64,000 nucleotides of DNA from Anaerolineaceae bacterium UBA4775 (GTDB lineage Bacteria > Chloroflexota > Anaerolineae > Anaerolineales > Anaerolineaceae): NCBI GenBank assembly GCA_002403205.1, contig DHHJ01000011.1, positions 89,755 through 153,754 of the forward strand, in the 5' to 3' direction. Both the position numbers and the translations under genes were made by a program. The first letter of the stretch is position 1, and each line of letters opens with the position of its first letter. This document shows, one piece after another, positions 7,858 through 16,849 of the stretch. The notes under the pieces were generated by a model. The model was not told the origin of the DNA. It worked only from the letters and a program-made list of their open reading frames with translations, and did not search any database.

Positions 7858-9441
7858 TTAATGCAATGGTGTATCCGTTTGAGTCTGCACCAGCACCTTT
7901 CCCCCCACCCCGACCCCCAGCCGCCGGGCAGCATTCCCGTTAACTTCCGCAACCGCCAAGAAGCCCGAACTATCCACCATAGCGATCATTGACCCCGGTT
8001 GTGAATCACCAAAGGCTTGGGTCAACCCATGAATGCTTTCACCCCCGATGTGCACCACGGTCCTTTCCGCATCGGCAGGGAGAATGTCCCCCCGCAAATT
8101 AGTGCACAGGTTGCCGAACCCATCCACCCGGGTCACCTCAGCCTCCCAGCCCTCGGCCGTGGGCCAGGGGTGCGCCAATTCAAGCAGGATGGGGTCATCG
8201 ATCGCTGGTCCAAGGTTACTCAACGGCAACCCGTTAGCCAGGTGAGCGCCAACCGGGGAAAAAATATCCCGCCCATGGAAGGTGCTGCTGACCTGCGGCA
8301 ACCAGTAGCGCGGGTCCTCAAGTGAGACCAGCCTGACCGGTAGCTGCTCAGCCCAGGCTGATTCCAGAACCAGGGTCATCAAACCGTTGTCGGGTCCAAC
8401 AAAGAAATGATCTCCAATGCGCGCGGCCAGCCCACGGCGGTGGGTGCCTACGCCGGGGTCCACCACGGCGACATGCACCGTGCCAGGTGGGAAGTATGGC
8501 ACAGCCTGGGCAAGGAAGCGCGCCCCCTCGGCGACATCTTGCGGCCGAACCTGGTGGCTGATATCGATCACCCGCGTTTGCGGGGCAATCGATGTAATCA
8601 CACCCTTCATCACGCCCACAAATTCATCTTTAAGCCCAAAGTCGGTCAACAAGCACACCTTGCCAGAGGGCTCCAGTTCAGGAATTACACCCTCGCTATC
8701 CCAGTCAGCCAGTGCGTCATCATAGTTGAGTCCGCGGCGTGCCACCTGGGCAAACACCTCCGGCAAGCCCGCCTGGCGCAACCCACGCATCACTGCCATG
8801 ATGTCATAAGGCACCCGGAAATGCTCCACCCCAACCTGTCCTTCTTCAACCGTCAGGATGGCATAGCTGGCTCTCGGGTCACCGTCATCTGGGCGGCCTA
8901 CCGGACCCGGGTTGGCGAACAAAGTCCCCTCTACCTGGCGAAAATAAGCCTGGTGGGTATGGCCAAACAGCATAACCGAAGCCTGGGCCGTTTCAGCCAA
9001 TTCAACCCAGCGCTCAGCGGGCGTATCCGGCCCGAGATATTCCTGGTTGCCCGCCAGGCTGGCATGGGCCAGCAGGATGCTCACACCCTCAACCTCGACC
9101 GTTTTGCTGGCGGGCAGGGAAGCCAAATACTGACGAGCGCGTTTGGAGAGGGCCCGGTGAGTCCAGGCGAACATCTCACGCTTGTGTTCGGTTTTCACCC
9201 GCTGCCAGGCGGATTTACGCTGTTTTTCGCTGATCACCTTCTCGTCGTAATCCCCTAATACGCTGACGACCTGTGGGGAACGGCTCCAGTTGACCACTTC
9301 CTCCGGGAAAGGGCCATAACCGGTCAGATCGCCCAAGTTCAGGATCATGCCGACTGCATTCCGGGCACGGGCATGGCGCAAAACAGCCTCAAGGGCTGGA
9401 AGGTTGCCATGCACATCGGCGATCACTGCAATCTTGGTCAT
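7858..9441 (-). CDS. Metallophosphoesterase fused to a SAM hydrolase (DUF62) domain
   Basis: 527 residues in two enzymes. Residues 1-~215 form a calcineurin-like phosphoesterase: DVH at 9-11, GD at 37-38, GDYDE at 63-67 (Asp where most relatives have Asn) and GHTH at 160-163. Residues ~260-520 are a DUF62/SAM hydroxide adenosyltransferase: TDFG at 266, DPGVGT at 328, PDNG at 350, FHGRDIF at 388 and DGFGN at 440. DUF62 enzymes use hydroxide to split S-adenosylmethionine into adenosine and methionine; the first half should hydrolyse a phosphoester. It lies 21 bp behind the CHAD gene and upstream of the PfkB fusion, in a run of nucleotide-handling genes. Confidence 0.85.
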   Translation of the reverse strand: MTKIAVIADVHGNLPALEAVLRHARARNAVGMILNLGDLTGYGPFPEEVVNWSRSPQVVSVLGDYDEKVISEKQRKSAWQRVKTEHKREMFAWTHRALSKRARQYLASLPASKTVEVEGVSILLAHASLAGNQEYLGPDTPAERWVELAETAQASVMLFGHTHQAYFRQVEGTLFANPGPVGRPDDGDPRASYAILTVEEGQVGVEHFRVPYDIMAVMRGLRQAGLPEVFAQVARRGLNYDDALADWDSEGVIPELEPSGKVCLLTDFGLKDEFVGVMKGVITSIAPQTRVIDISHQVRPQDVAEGARFLAQAVPYFPPGTVHVAVVDPGVGTHRRGLAARIGDHFFVGPDNGLMTLVLESAWAEQLPVRLVSLEDPRYWLPQVSSTFHGRDIFSPVGAHLANGLPLSNLGPAIDDPILLELAHPWPTAEGWEAEVTRVDGFGNLCTNLRGDILPADAERTVVHIGGESIHGLTQAFGDSQPGSMIAMVDSSGFLAVAEVNGNAARRLGVGVGGKVLVQTQTDTPLH

Positions 9442-9462
9442 AAAGGTATCGAGAGTGAGATA

Positions 9463-10551
9463 TTAAGGATTCAATTCGTTTTCACCCGCCGGGTCGCTGC
9501 TTGCACTGGGCACCAGCATTTCTTCACCCGCGGACGCCGCAGCTTTTTCCGGCCTTTCACCGCTTTTCAAGGGCAGTTGAGAGAGGGCAGACTCAATGTC
9601 GATGGGTGCTTTGATGATCTGCTTGAGAACAGTCCAGGCGTTTTCATATTGCAGGGTGTCCCAGGTCGTAAGAAAAGTTTGATATCCTTCTACGCGTGCC
9701 TGCTGGCGATCTTCTTGCAGGTATTTTAACCCCGGCAGCAAGCGCTTTAGTGGACCGCTGTTGCCGAAATAATCTTCAATCCGGGCCTGCTCTTTTTCGA
9801 TGAACTCTGGCAGCCACGCAACCCAGACATCATTATCGTGGATTTCGCCCAGCAAGTCTTGCAGTTCCTTCATGGCCCTGACAAGCGGGTCGAGCGCGTG
9901 GCCATAAATCGGGGCGAAGACCTCCAAAGTATACCTGAGGTGCTTGCCAGCGATCCGCATGGCATGCAGCTCGGCCACCTTTTCGGGGTCATGAATATAG
10001 GCTTCGTAACTGAGAAATTCCTCCAGGCTGCTGCTGATCGCTTCAAATGCGTGTTTGTAGAGGGAAGGCGCGAAAAGATACAGGCTCTCTGAGCCCGCCA
10101 TCATTTCCCCGAGCTGCAGGCGCATCTGCTCCAGGGTACCCTGCTTTTGCAGGTCTTCCAGGGTCCGAGTGACCTTTTGCTGGGCTTTCTCGCGCTGCTG
10201 TTTCAGACGTAAAAGCAGCCGATTAATGCCCGGTTTGTAGCGCTCTTCCAGGTTTCCAGTGTAGAAGCGATTTAGCAGGTCAATTTGGATATCCAGATCA
10301 CGGGCATTCCCCAGCGCCTTGGTGATTGTCCGGATTTCTTTTCCCCAAGTTTTGACCTGGCTTTTTGAAAGGCAATCCTTAAACAGGCTGAGCCCATTTC
10401 TCATCCGGCGCGAAGCCACCCGCATCTGGTGGACATGTTCAATATCATCACCGATCAATGCGCCGTCGATCTCCTTCTGCAGGGCTTCAACCTGAGACAG
10501 CAGATAACGGCTGCCAAACAAGCAATTGGCTTTTCGACCTTTTTTACCCAT
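9463..10551 (-). CDS. CHAD domain-containing protein
   Basis: 362 residues. The CHAD helical bundle is recognised by its paired basic signatures, HVHQMRVASRRMRNGL near residue 40 and LHAMRIAGKHLRYTLEVF near residue 195, whose His and Arg residues line the positively charged groove. CHAD proteins bind polyphosphate and often occur beside phosphate genes. The last ~45 residues are low-complexity (Ala/Ser/Glu/Pro). It has no CYTH partner domain, so it is probably a binding protein, not an enzyme. It lies 55 bp behind the first TMK-like gene. The PhoU and PhoBR genes a little upstream support a link with phosphate. Confidence 0.88.
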   Translation of the reverse strand: MGKKGRKANCLFGSRYLLSQVEALQKEIDGALIGDDIEHVHQMRVASRRMRNGLSLFKDCLSKSQVKTWGKEIRTITKALGNARDLDIQIDLLNRFYTGNLEERYKPGINRLLLRLKQQREKAQQKVTRTLEDLQKQGTLEQMRLQLGEMMAGSESLYLFAPSLYKHAFEAISSSLEEFLSYEAYIHDPEKVAELHAMRIAGKHLRYTLEVFAPIYGHALDPLVRAMKELQDLLGEIHDNDVWVAWLPEFIEKEQARIEDYFGNSGPLKRLLPGLKYLQEDRQQARVEGYQTFLTTWDTLQYENAWTVLKQIIKAPIDIESALSQLPLKSGERPEKAAASAGEEMLVPSASSDPAGENELNP

Positions 10552-10606
10552 CGCGCCTGCCTTTTCTGATCGAATAAAAGCGTCAAAATCCGGATAACGA
10601 TTTCAA

Positions 10607-11326
10607 TTACTGAAAATCTTGTTCAAAAATCGGTTGCTGGTCTTCAAGCAGCGCACGGATATGGTTTTGGAGATCATCAAACACATCCATCACCGGCCGG
10701 CCTGCATCGATGGTCACAAAACCATACTCCATGGCCAAGTGATCAAACATATCGATCAGCAACGCCTGGTATTCCAGAAAACTGTCATAAAGGTTATCCG
10801 ACGGGCGCAGGTCCATACCTGCCTCCCAATAGTTCAAACCCCGACCATGGATCAGCCGGGTGACCAGGTCAGAAACATCGGCCTTCAAATACAAAACCAG
10901 ATCCGGTTTGAGGGCAAACCCATACAGCTTACGCGCCCATTCGGGGTCCGCACCGCGCACGATATCACGTGCCATAATGGAATAAAAATACCGGTCTGAA
11001 AGCACCACAAAACCAGCCTGCAGGGCGGGGATGATCTGGTTTTCAAGCCGATCGGCGAAATCGGTGGCATAAAACAGGCTCATGGTGATCCGGCTCAGGG
11101 TGTGACCGCGCTTGGCATCCTCGAGACCCTGCTGTGTCATTTCAGATCGGCGTAAGCCGGTATCCGACACGGCAAAACCTTCATCTTCCAGCCAATGGCG
11201 CAGCAGTTGTGTCTGGGTTGACCGACCCACGCCATCCGAACCCTCCAGAACGATCAGCTTTCCTGGTAAGTCTTCAATATTACGGTAAGGAAAACCTGCA
11301 CCATAGAAGTTGAGGTCCGACATCAT
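10607..11326 (-). CDS. Thymidylate-kinase-like P-loop kinase A (altered Walker A)
   Basis: 239 residues with the dTMP kinase layout: P-loop, FYATDFADR, LSDRYFYS (the DRY substrate motif) and KPDLVLYLKAD. The P-loop at 29-37 is GSDGVGRST, with Arg at the position of the essential Walker A lysine. Arg could hold phosphate poorly, so catalytic ability is doubtful. A ~20-residue N-terminal extension precedes the first strand. It is adjacent (12 bp) to a second, intact paralogue at 11339-12052, and both differ from housekeeping Tmk in the LID (RGLNYWEAGMDL instead of an Arg-rich LID). A role with the CHAD gene next door is inferred only from position. Confidence 0.78.
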   Translation of the reverse strand: MMSDLNFYGAGFPYRNIEDLPGKLIVLEGSDGVGRSTQTQLLRHWLEDEGFAVSDTGLRRSEMTQQGLEDAKRGHTLSRITMSLFYATDFADRLENQIIPALQAGFVVLSDRYFYSIMARDIVRGADPEWARKLYGFALKPDLVLYLKADVSDLVTRLIHGRGLNYWEAGMDLRPSDNLYDSFLEYQALLIDMFDHLAMEYGFVTIDAGRPVMDVFDDLQNHIRALLEDQQPIFEQDFQ

Positions 11327-11338
11327 CTTTCTCCTTGC

Positions 11339-12052
11339 TTATTGAATCTCAGATTGGAGCAGGATTTGAGGGCTCCCTTCAGGAATCGGCAGCCCATGCC
11401 AGCCCTCGAGTACTTGGCGGGCGATCTCGCGCACCAGCCTTTGCTGTGCCTGAACCGTCAGGGTACCATCGATCACCGTCAGGCCAAATTCATCCACCAT
11501 GTTGTCGTACTCATTCAGGATACGCTGCTGAAACAGCTTAAAACTTTCGATCCGGCTTTCTGAGAGACCCAGGTCCATCCCAGCCTCGTAATATTTAAGA
11601 TTGGATCTGGCGCTGGTAATGCGCGTGATGGCGATATCGAGGGGCACCCTGAAATACAGGGCAATATCGGGTTGCATGGCAAAGGAATACAGGTTGCGCA
11701 CCCATTGGCGATCCACGCCCCGGGCAACATCGCGGCCAAAGGCAGTGAAGGCATACCGGTCTGCCAGCACAATCACCCCGGCCTTGAGCAGGGGTAAGAT
11801 CTGGTTTTCCCAACGATCTGCAAAATCCGTGCATTGCAGCAGGCTGAAGGTGGTGGGGGTGAACAGTTTGCGCTTTTTAGCGCGCTTGGTGGTGCTCTTC
11901 ACCAGGCCAGATGAATTCCATTCGCTGAAATACACTGAATGCCCCTGGGCCTGCAGCCATTTGTACAACAGGTCAATCTGGGTCGATTTTCCGCTTCCGT
12001 CGATACCCTCGACGATGATCAGCTTGCCGGGTGTATCATTTTTTCTCAACAT
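11339..12052 (-). CDS. Thymidylate-kinase-like P-loop kinase B
   Basis: 237 residues, first gene of the five-gene minus-strand run. It has an intact Walker A (EGIDGSGKST, residues 15-24), CTDFADRWENQI, LADRYAFTAFGRD (the DRY motif) and MQPDIALYFRVPLD. The LID region reads SARSNLKYYEAGMDLGLSES. It should transfer phosphate from ATP to a nucleoside monophosphate, but dTMP specificity is not assured because the family includes relatives acting on other nucleotides. Its paralogue A, directly downstream, shares the RG/N-Y-EAGMDL block, indicating tandem duplication of a non-housekeeping kinase. Confidence 0.82.
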   Translation of the reverse strand: MLRKNDTPGKLIIVEGIDGSGKSTQIDLLYKWLQAQGHSVYFSEWNSSGLVKSTTKRAKKRKLFTPTTFSLLQCTDFADRWENQILPLLKAGVIVLADRYAFTAFGRDVARGVDRQWVRNLYSFAMQPDIALYFRVPLDIAITRITSARSNLKYYEAGMDLGLSESRIESFKLFQQRILNEYDNMVDEFGLTVIDGTLTVQAQQRLVREIARQVLEGWHGLPIPEGSPQILLQSEIQ

Positions 12053-12140
12053 ATAGGCCCTTTCACGCTGAGATGCTGATTGGATGGTAAAAATTATACT
12101 TGATTTGTTTTTAGAAAGACGCTTGAGATATCAGTGAATT

Positions 12141-12176
12141 AAAAAAACCGGCTGGTTAAAGCCGGTGATTTTTTTG
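12141..12176 (-). terminator. Rho-independent terminator after phoU
   Basis: ACCGGCT (12147-12153) pairs with AGCCGGT (12160-12166) around GGTTAA. On the minus strand the hairpin is followed by seven T residues. A T-run is also present on the plus side, so it could act in both directions. It separates phoU from the kinase-CHAD run. Confidence 0.85.
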
Positions 12177-12187
12177 GATGGGAAGCC

Positions 12188-12880
12188 TTACTCCTCTTCC
12201 TCATCTTCATCCCATTCGTCATCCGAGACGTCGATCTCAAGGAGTTCCCCGGTGGCGATGAAGATTGTCCGCTCGCAGATATTGGTGACCCGGTCGGCCA
12301 TGCGCTCAATATTGTGCACGACCCACATGATGTAGTTGGAGTGATCAATGATTTCGGGATTCGCGATCATCGCGGCCAGGTTTTTGCGATAAACCTGGTT
12401 GTAGAGTTCATCGACAGCATCGTCATCTTTCGGGATCCGGTAAGACATGTTCACGTCCTCAGCGATGAACGCGCCTAAGGCACGATGGAGCATACCCACA
12501 GCCAGGTCGCCCATCCGACTGATCTCACGGATGGGAATGGGCGTGTCGTCGTCACCGATATTGATGCTGATTTTGGCAATGCCCTTGGCATAATCCCCCA
12601 TGCGCTCTAGCTCGGTGATCACCTCCATGATGGCTGCCAGCAAACGCAGGTCGTGCGCAATCGGCTGCTGGGTGGCAAACAGGATCAAAACCCGGTTCTC
12701 GATGGCATACCGCTTTTCGTTGATCAACTCATCATTCCGGTAAACCCGCTTTGCGGCATCATGATCGCGCCGTTTGAGGGCGTCAATCGCGTTCAACATG
12801 GCCTGCTCAACCATGCTGCCAAGCAACAACACCTCATCCTGTAAATGATGGATTTCACGATCTAATGTTTGTCGAGGCAT
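12188..12880 (-). CDS. phoU: Phosphate signalling protein PhoU
   Basis: 230 residues. The protein has the two three-helix PhoU repeats, with conserved E-x3-MGDYAKGIAKI in the first and NIERMADRVTNICE in the second, which form the metal-binding clusters. A very acidic tail (DVSDDEWDEDEEEE) is added at the C-terminus. PhoU links the Pst phosphate transporter to the PhoR kinase and restrains the Pho response. The PhoR/PhoB-type pair is encoded just upstream on the same strand; pst transporter genes are not in the window. Confidence 0.94.
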   Translation of the reverse strand: MPRQTLDREIHHLQDEVLLLGSMVEQAMLNAIDALKRRDHDAAKRVYRNDELINEKRYAIENRVLILFATQQPIAHDLRLLAAIMEVITELERMGDYAKGIAKISINIGDDDTPIPIREISRMGDLAVGMLHRALGAFIAEDVNMSYRIPKDDDAVDELYNQVYRKNLAAMIANPEIIDHSNYIMWVVHNIERMADRVTNICERTIFIATGELLEIDVSDDEWDEDEEEE

Positions 12881-13151
12881 ACTGGCTCCTGGGAGATCGT
12901 TGGATTGTGTAGATATTTTATATCATTCTACCGAAAACGACCAGTCTCAACCCCCATGGTATTTATTGGTGGGGGCATGGCCAATGTTGGTGGTCGCGAT
13001 TTTTCTTTCAATGACCCGAAATTAAATATGCCGGTATTTTAAGCACCACAGGGTCACAGATATCCTGTAAAACAATCATAACAGGTTAATATTTACGGAA
13101 GTCGGTGAAAGGGTTAAAAATAAATAAGGCGGGGTAAAGATCCGGTTAACA

Positions 13152-14876
13152 TCAGGCGACCGGGAGGGAAAAGTAGATCGTCGAGCCCATCTCCTCTTCG
13201 CTCTCAGCCCAGATGAACCCGCCGTGCGATTCAACCATATGCCGGGCGATCGAAAGCCCCAGCCCGGTCCCCCCGCCAGAGCGGGCCCGATCCGCTTTGT
13301 AGAAGCGCTCGAAAATGCGCCCAAGATCCTCCTTAGGGATACCTACCCCCGTGTCTTTGACAAAGAAGACGATAAACTCACCATCCTGGTACGCAGAAAC
13401 CGTGATTTGCCCGCCGGGCGGTGTGAACTTGGTCGCATTGTGGATCAGGTTGATCACCACCTGGGTGATGCGGTTTGGGTCGGCAAACACGATCGGCAGA
13501 TCAGGCTGACAATCCAATGCGAGGTTGAGCCCCGCCCGTTCCACCTGCAGTTCCATACGCTCGCAGGCTGGCCTGAGCAGGTCACAGGGGCGGGCACGGT
13601 GAAATGAGAGCGGCACTTTGCCCGACTCGATCCGGGAAAGTTCTAACAGTTCATTGACAAGCTGGGTGAGGTTGTCAATCTCCGTCTCCATGCGGATGAT
13701 AAACCGCCTGGCCGCAGGCGGGTCATCCAGGGCGCTCTCCTGTAAGGTTTCACCCAGCGCTTTCAGACTGGCCAGGGGGGTGCGCAGCTCGTGGGAAACG
13801 TTGCTGATAAAATCTCGCCTGACGGTCTCCAAACGCCGCAATTGGGTCAGATCCTGGAACAGGATCAGGGTGCTTCCTTTGTCGGAGGTTTTTAACGGCA
13901 TCCCGGTCGCTTGCAGGAACAAGTGCTGCGGCCCGATTTCAATCATCGTGGTTTGCTGCTGCCCCTCTTTGGCCACCCGCCACAGTTCAACCAGTTGATG
14001 GTAACGCAGCACCTCCACCACCGAGCGCCCTAATGCATCGATGGCATCAATTTGGAACAGGCGCTCCGCTGCCGGGTTCAACAATTGCACGCGGCCGTCG
14101 AGGTCGACGATCAGCACCCCATCGGTCATCTGGTTAAGCACAGCAGAGAGCTTGGCCCGTTCACTGGTGAGGGCATCAATCTGATCCCCCAAATGCTGCG
14201 CCATCTCCTGCAGGGATTGGTTCAAGGCAGACAGTTCCTGCGGGGTTTCAGGAAAGTCAAGGGTATGAAATGTCCCATTGCCCATTTGCTGGGCCGCGAT
14301 GGTGAGCCGTTCGATTGGCTTGAGGGCGTAATCGTGGAGGATCATTGACAGCACGAGGCCCGCCAGACACGCGGCCAGAACGACAACTACGCCCAACCCC
14401 CACAGCTGGCTGAGGTCAGCCCTGAAACCAGCGCGGGGCACCTGGAGGTACACCATGCCGACGACCTCGTTCCCACGCATGATCATCCTGGCGATGGTGA
14501 GGTTTCCCTGGTCAAGCCTGGCCGCCCTGCCTGCCTGCTGAGCCTGGGTCACAAGCGCCGGGTTCGGTGGGTCTTCAATCGGCGGGGAAGATGAACCCAA
14601 AACGGCCCCATCCGGGCTTAAAAAGAGGATGGCTACCCCCAGGGGATCAGCATACCTTTCGGCGATCTGGTTAAGGCTGGCCGCCTCAGCCGGCGTTCCA
14701 ATCCGCTCAGCGGCCTCCACGGCCATAAGTTGTGATAAGTTAAGAAAATGGGCTTCCCAGCGGGCTTGTTCTTCCTGGCGGATGGTGTTCAAGCTGGCCA
14801 GGGCATACACCAGCACAGCCGTGATGATCAGCAGTAAAAAGGGTAAAACACTGCGCCACCGGATGCGAGGCTGCAT
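13152..14876 (-). CDS. PhoR-type sensor histidine kinase
   Basis: 574 residues. Transmembrane helices lie near 10-30 and 158-180 and bracket an outer sensor region. HAMP follows (~180-235), then a PAS domain (~245-340), the HisKA box with the phospho-accepting His in FISNVSHELRTPLA, and HATPase with the N box NLIHNATKF, DTGVGIP and GGGTGLGLSIARHMVE. This PhoR/PhoB-like architecture plus phoU downstream suggests phosphate sensing; cell-envelope stress (as for WalK) is the alternative. It lies 3 bp behind the response regulator gene. Confidence 0.9.
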   Translation of the reverse strand: MQPRIRWRSVLPFLLLIITAVLVYALASLNTIRQEEQARWEAHFLNLSQLMAVEAAERIGTPAEAASLNQIAERYADPLGVAILFLSPDGAVLGSSSPPIEDPPNPALVTQAQQAGRAARLDQGNLTIARMIMRGNEVVGMVYLQVPRAGFRADLSQLWGLGVVVVLAACLAGLVLSMILHDYALKPIERLTIAAQQMGNGTFHTLDFPETPQELSALNQSLQEMAQHLGDQIDALTSERAKLSAVLNQMTDGVLIVDLDGRVQLLNPAAERLFQIDAIDALGRSVVEVLRYHQLVELWRVAKEGQQQTTMIEIGPQHLFLQATGMPLKTSDKGSTLILFQDLTQLRRLETVRRDFISNVSHELRTPLASLKALGETLQESALDDPPAARRFIIRMETEIDNLTQLVNELLELSRIESGKVPLSFHRARPCDLLRPACERMELQVERAGLNLALDCQPDLPIVFADPNRITQVVINLIHNATKFTPPGGQITVSAYQDGEFIVFFVKDTGVGIPKEDLGRIFERFYKADRARSGGGTGLGLSIARHMVESHGGFIWAESEEEMGSTIYFSLPVA

Positions 14877-14879
14877 TCA

Positions 14880-15590
14880 TCACCCTTCGAAACGATAGCC
14901 TGCACCCCGCACGGTGATGATCCGCTCCGGGTTGGCAGGATCCGCTTCGATCTTCTCGCGCAGCCAGCGCACGTGCACATCGACCGTCCGGCTGTCTCCA
15001 ATAAAATCCCATCCCCAAACGCGTTCAAGGATGAATTCTCGGGAAAGCACCTGCCCCTGGTGCTGGGCAAAAAAGGTCAATAATTCATATTCTTTGGGTT
15101 TGAAAGCGACCACTTCACCATCCACAGTGATCTCTCGCCGGGTCATATCGATGCACAGGTTGCCAAAGTCCATGATCTTGGCTTGCGGCTTAGCCGCATC
15201 CGCGGCCGAAACCTCGTCCCGGACCATGCGCACACGCCGCAGCATGGCTTTGACCCGGGCGATCAACTCCCGCATACTGAAGGGCTTGGCCAGGTAATCG
15301 TCTGCACCGACCTCCAGACCCACCACGCGGTCGATCTCGTCATCACGGGCGGTGAGCATGAGCACGGGCGTGGTCATCTCGCGGCGTAAAATTCTGCACA
15401 CCTCAAAGCCGTCCAAACCTGGCAGCATCACATCCAGGATGATCAGGTCAGGCTGCAGCTCGCGGGCCAGGTCAAGCGCTTCTGATCCATCTCCTGTGGT
15501 CTCGACGTCATAGCCTTGTTTCTTAAGGTTATATGCCAGGGTCTCCTGGAGTGAGATTTCATCATCTACAACCAGAATTTTTTCAGCCAT
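14880..15590 (-). CDS. OmpR/PhoB-family response regulator
   Basis: 236 residues. In the receiver domain Asp53 in ILDVMLPG is the phosphorylation site, with acidic Asp9-Asp10, Thr in LTARDD and the Lys of AKPFSMREL. The winged-helix output domain ends in [12 protein letters not shown] and the RGAGYRFEG hairpin typical of PhoB/OmpR. It partners the kinase directly downstream. Its start region overlaps the end of the glycosyltransferase gene by 8 bp, so the pair is probably cotranscribed with the polysaccharide genes upstream. There is a 12-residue insertion ([12 protein letters not shown]) in the linker. Confidence 0.92.
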   Translation of the reverse strand: MAEKILVVDDEISLQETLAYNLKKQGYDVETTGDGSEALDLARELQPDLIILDVMLPGLDGFEVCRILRREMTTPVLMLTARDDEIDRVVGLEVGADDYLAKPFSMRELIARVKAMLRRVRMVRDEVSAADAAKPQAKIMDFGNLCIDMTRREITVDGEVVAFKPKEYELLTFFAQHQGQVLSREFILERVWGWDFIGDSRTVDVHVRWLREKIEADPANPERIITVRGAGYRFEG

Positions 15591-16800
15591 CGGTGCTTCT
15601 CCTCATCTCTTCAAGAATCAGGCTAAACTGATCGGCAAATGCATCCCGCGAGAACCGTGAGACGACCGTTATTCTACCGTTCATACCCATTGTACGACAT
15701 TTTTGTGGGTTATTGGCAAGCATTTGGATGGCGTCTGCCAGCGCGCTTGGGTCACCCGGAGGGACAAACACACCCGCTTGGGCTTCCTCGACTACCTCAC
15801 GAATCACGCCGTCAATCGCCAGGATCACCGGGCGACCCGCAGCCATATAATCAAAGACCTTGTTCGGGTAGGTGGTTTTATACATCTCGATCGGTTTTAA
15901 TATCGCCAGGCAGGCATCAGCGCCTGCGAGGGCAGCAGGGACTTCCAATTTTGGCAAGGGCGGGAGGAACACCAGGTTATCCAGCCCGCGTCGATCCGCC
16001 TCAGCCCTCAGTCGCGGTTTTTCCTTGCCTGAACCCAGCAGAACAAGGCGGATTCCCGGGGATTCCCGCAATCGGTCAGCCGCGTCGAGGGCAACATCAA
16101 GATCATTGGACATGCCATGGGCACCTGCGTAAAGAACCACAAAGCAGTTTTCAAACCCAAATCGCTTCCTGAACTGTTCGCCCTTTGAATCGGGGTCGAA
16201 CATGTCAGGGTCGGCACCATTGGGCACCAGGGATACCCGCCTGGCACCGCGCGCCTGCACATGCTCGATAAAGCCCGGCGAATTCACGACCACCCGGTCT
16301 GCGTGCCGGTAAAGAAAACGCTCCAACCCCTCAGACAGGCTGATCAGCCAGCGGTTTTTGAGCACTCCCACTGCCACAGCAAAGGCGGGCCACAGGTCTC
16401 GCACCTCCAGCAGGAAGGGCACTCCTTTCAGGCGTGCCAGCAGCCAGGCGGTCGGCCCCTGGAAGATCGGCGGTGTGGTACCCCAGACCAGGTCTACCCG
16501 CCGCACGAACAAACCATTGATAAAAGAAGAGACCATGAAGCTCAGAAAGCTGAAAACGCGCCAGATGAACGAGCGGTGCAGGGCAGGCAGTGTGAAACTG
16601 CGTAAAATCGTGACGCCCAGATCGTCAACTTGCTTGCGCACCCGCTGGCGATCATCCGTGCCGGTCAGGTAGCTGACCGGGCTGGCGATAACCGTCACCT
16701 TGTGGCCCCGCTGGCTTAAATACCTGGCCAGCTCGTGGTGCCGGGTGCCGCCAGCCTCATCCAGTGAGGCAAAAGCCTGATGAATCAGAAGAATGTGCAT
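15583..16800 (-). CDS. Glycosyltransferase family 4 (WcaI/WbuB-like)
   Basis: 405 residues, GT-B fold. The N-terminal domain begins [24 protein letters not shown]. The C-terminal donor-binding domain contains [32 protein letters not shown] and the [16 protein letters not shown] loop with the [16 protein letters not shown] acidic motif. It transfers a nucleotide-activated sugar during extracellular polysaccharide or O-antigen assembly. It lies between the heparinase-like gene and the response regulator gene, whose start it overlaps. Confidence 0.9.
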   Translation of the reverse strand: MHILLIHQAFASLDEAGGTRHHELARYLSQRGHKVTVIASPVSYLTGTDDRQRVRKQVDDLGVTILRSFTLPALHRSFIWRVFSFLSFMVSSFINGLFVRRVDLVWGTTPPIFQGPTAWLLARLKGVPFLLEVRDLWPAFAVAVGVLKNRWLISLSEGLERFLYRHADRVVVNSPGFIEHVQARGARRVSLVPNGADPDMFDPDSKGEQFRKRFGFENCFVVLYAGAHGMSNDLDVALDAADRLRESPGIRLVLLGSGKEKPRLRAEADRRGLDNLVFLPPLPKLEVPAALAGADACLAILKPIEMYKTTYPNKVFDYMAAGRPVILAIDGVIREVVEEAQAGVFVPPGDPSALADAIQMLANNPQKCRTMGMNGRITVVSRFSRDAFADQFSLILEEMRRSTDG

Positions 16801-16849
16801 ATTGTTAACATTTTACTCTAGTTCCCCCGGGTATTTAATCAGTGCTGAA

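Noticed and set aside
8407..9258. 283-codon plus-strand open frame
   Set aside because: Antisense to the phosphoesterase half of the fusion gene, a by-product of high GC at third positions.
12954..12992. Terminator of the histidine kinase gene
   Set aside because: CCCCCA/TGGGGG can pair, but no T-run follows on the minus strand and the loop is irregular.
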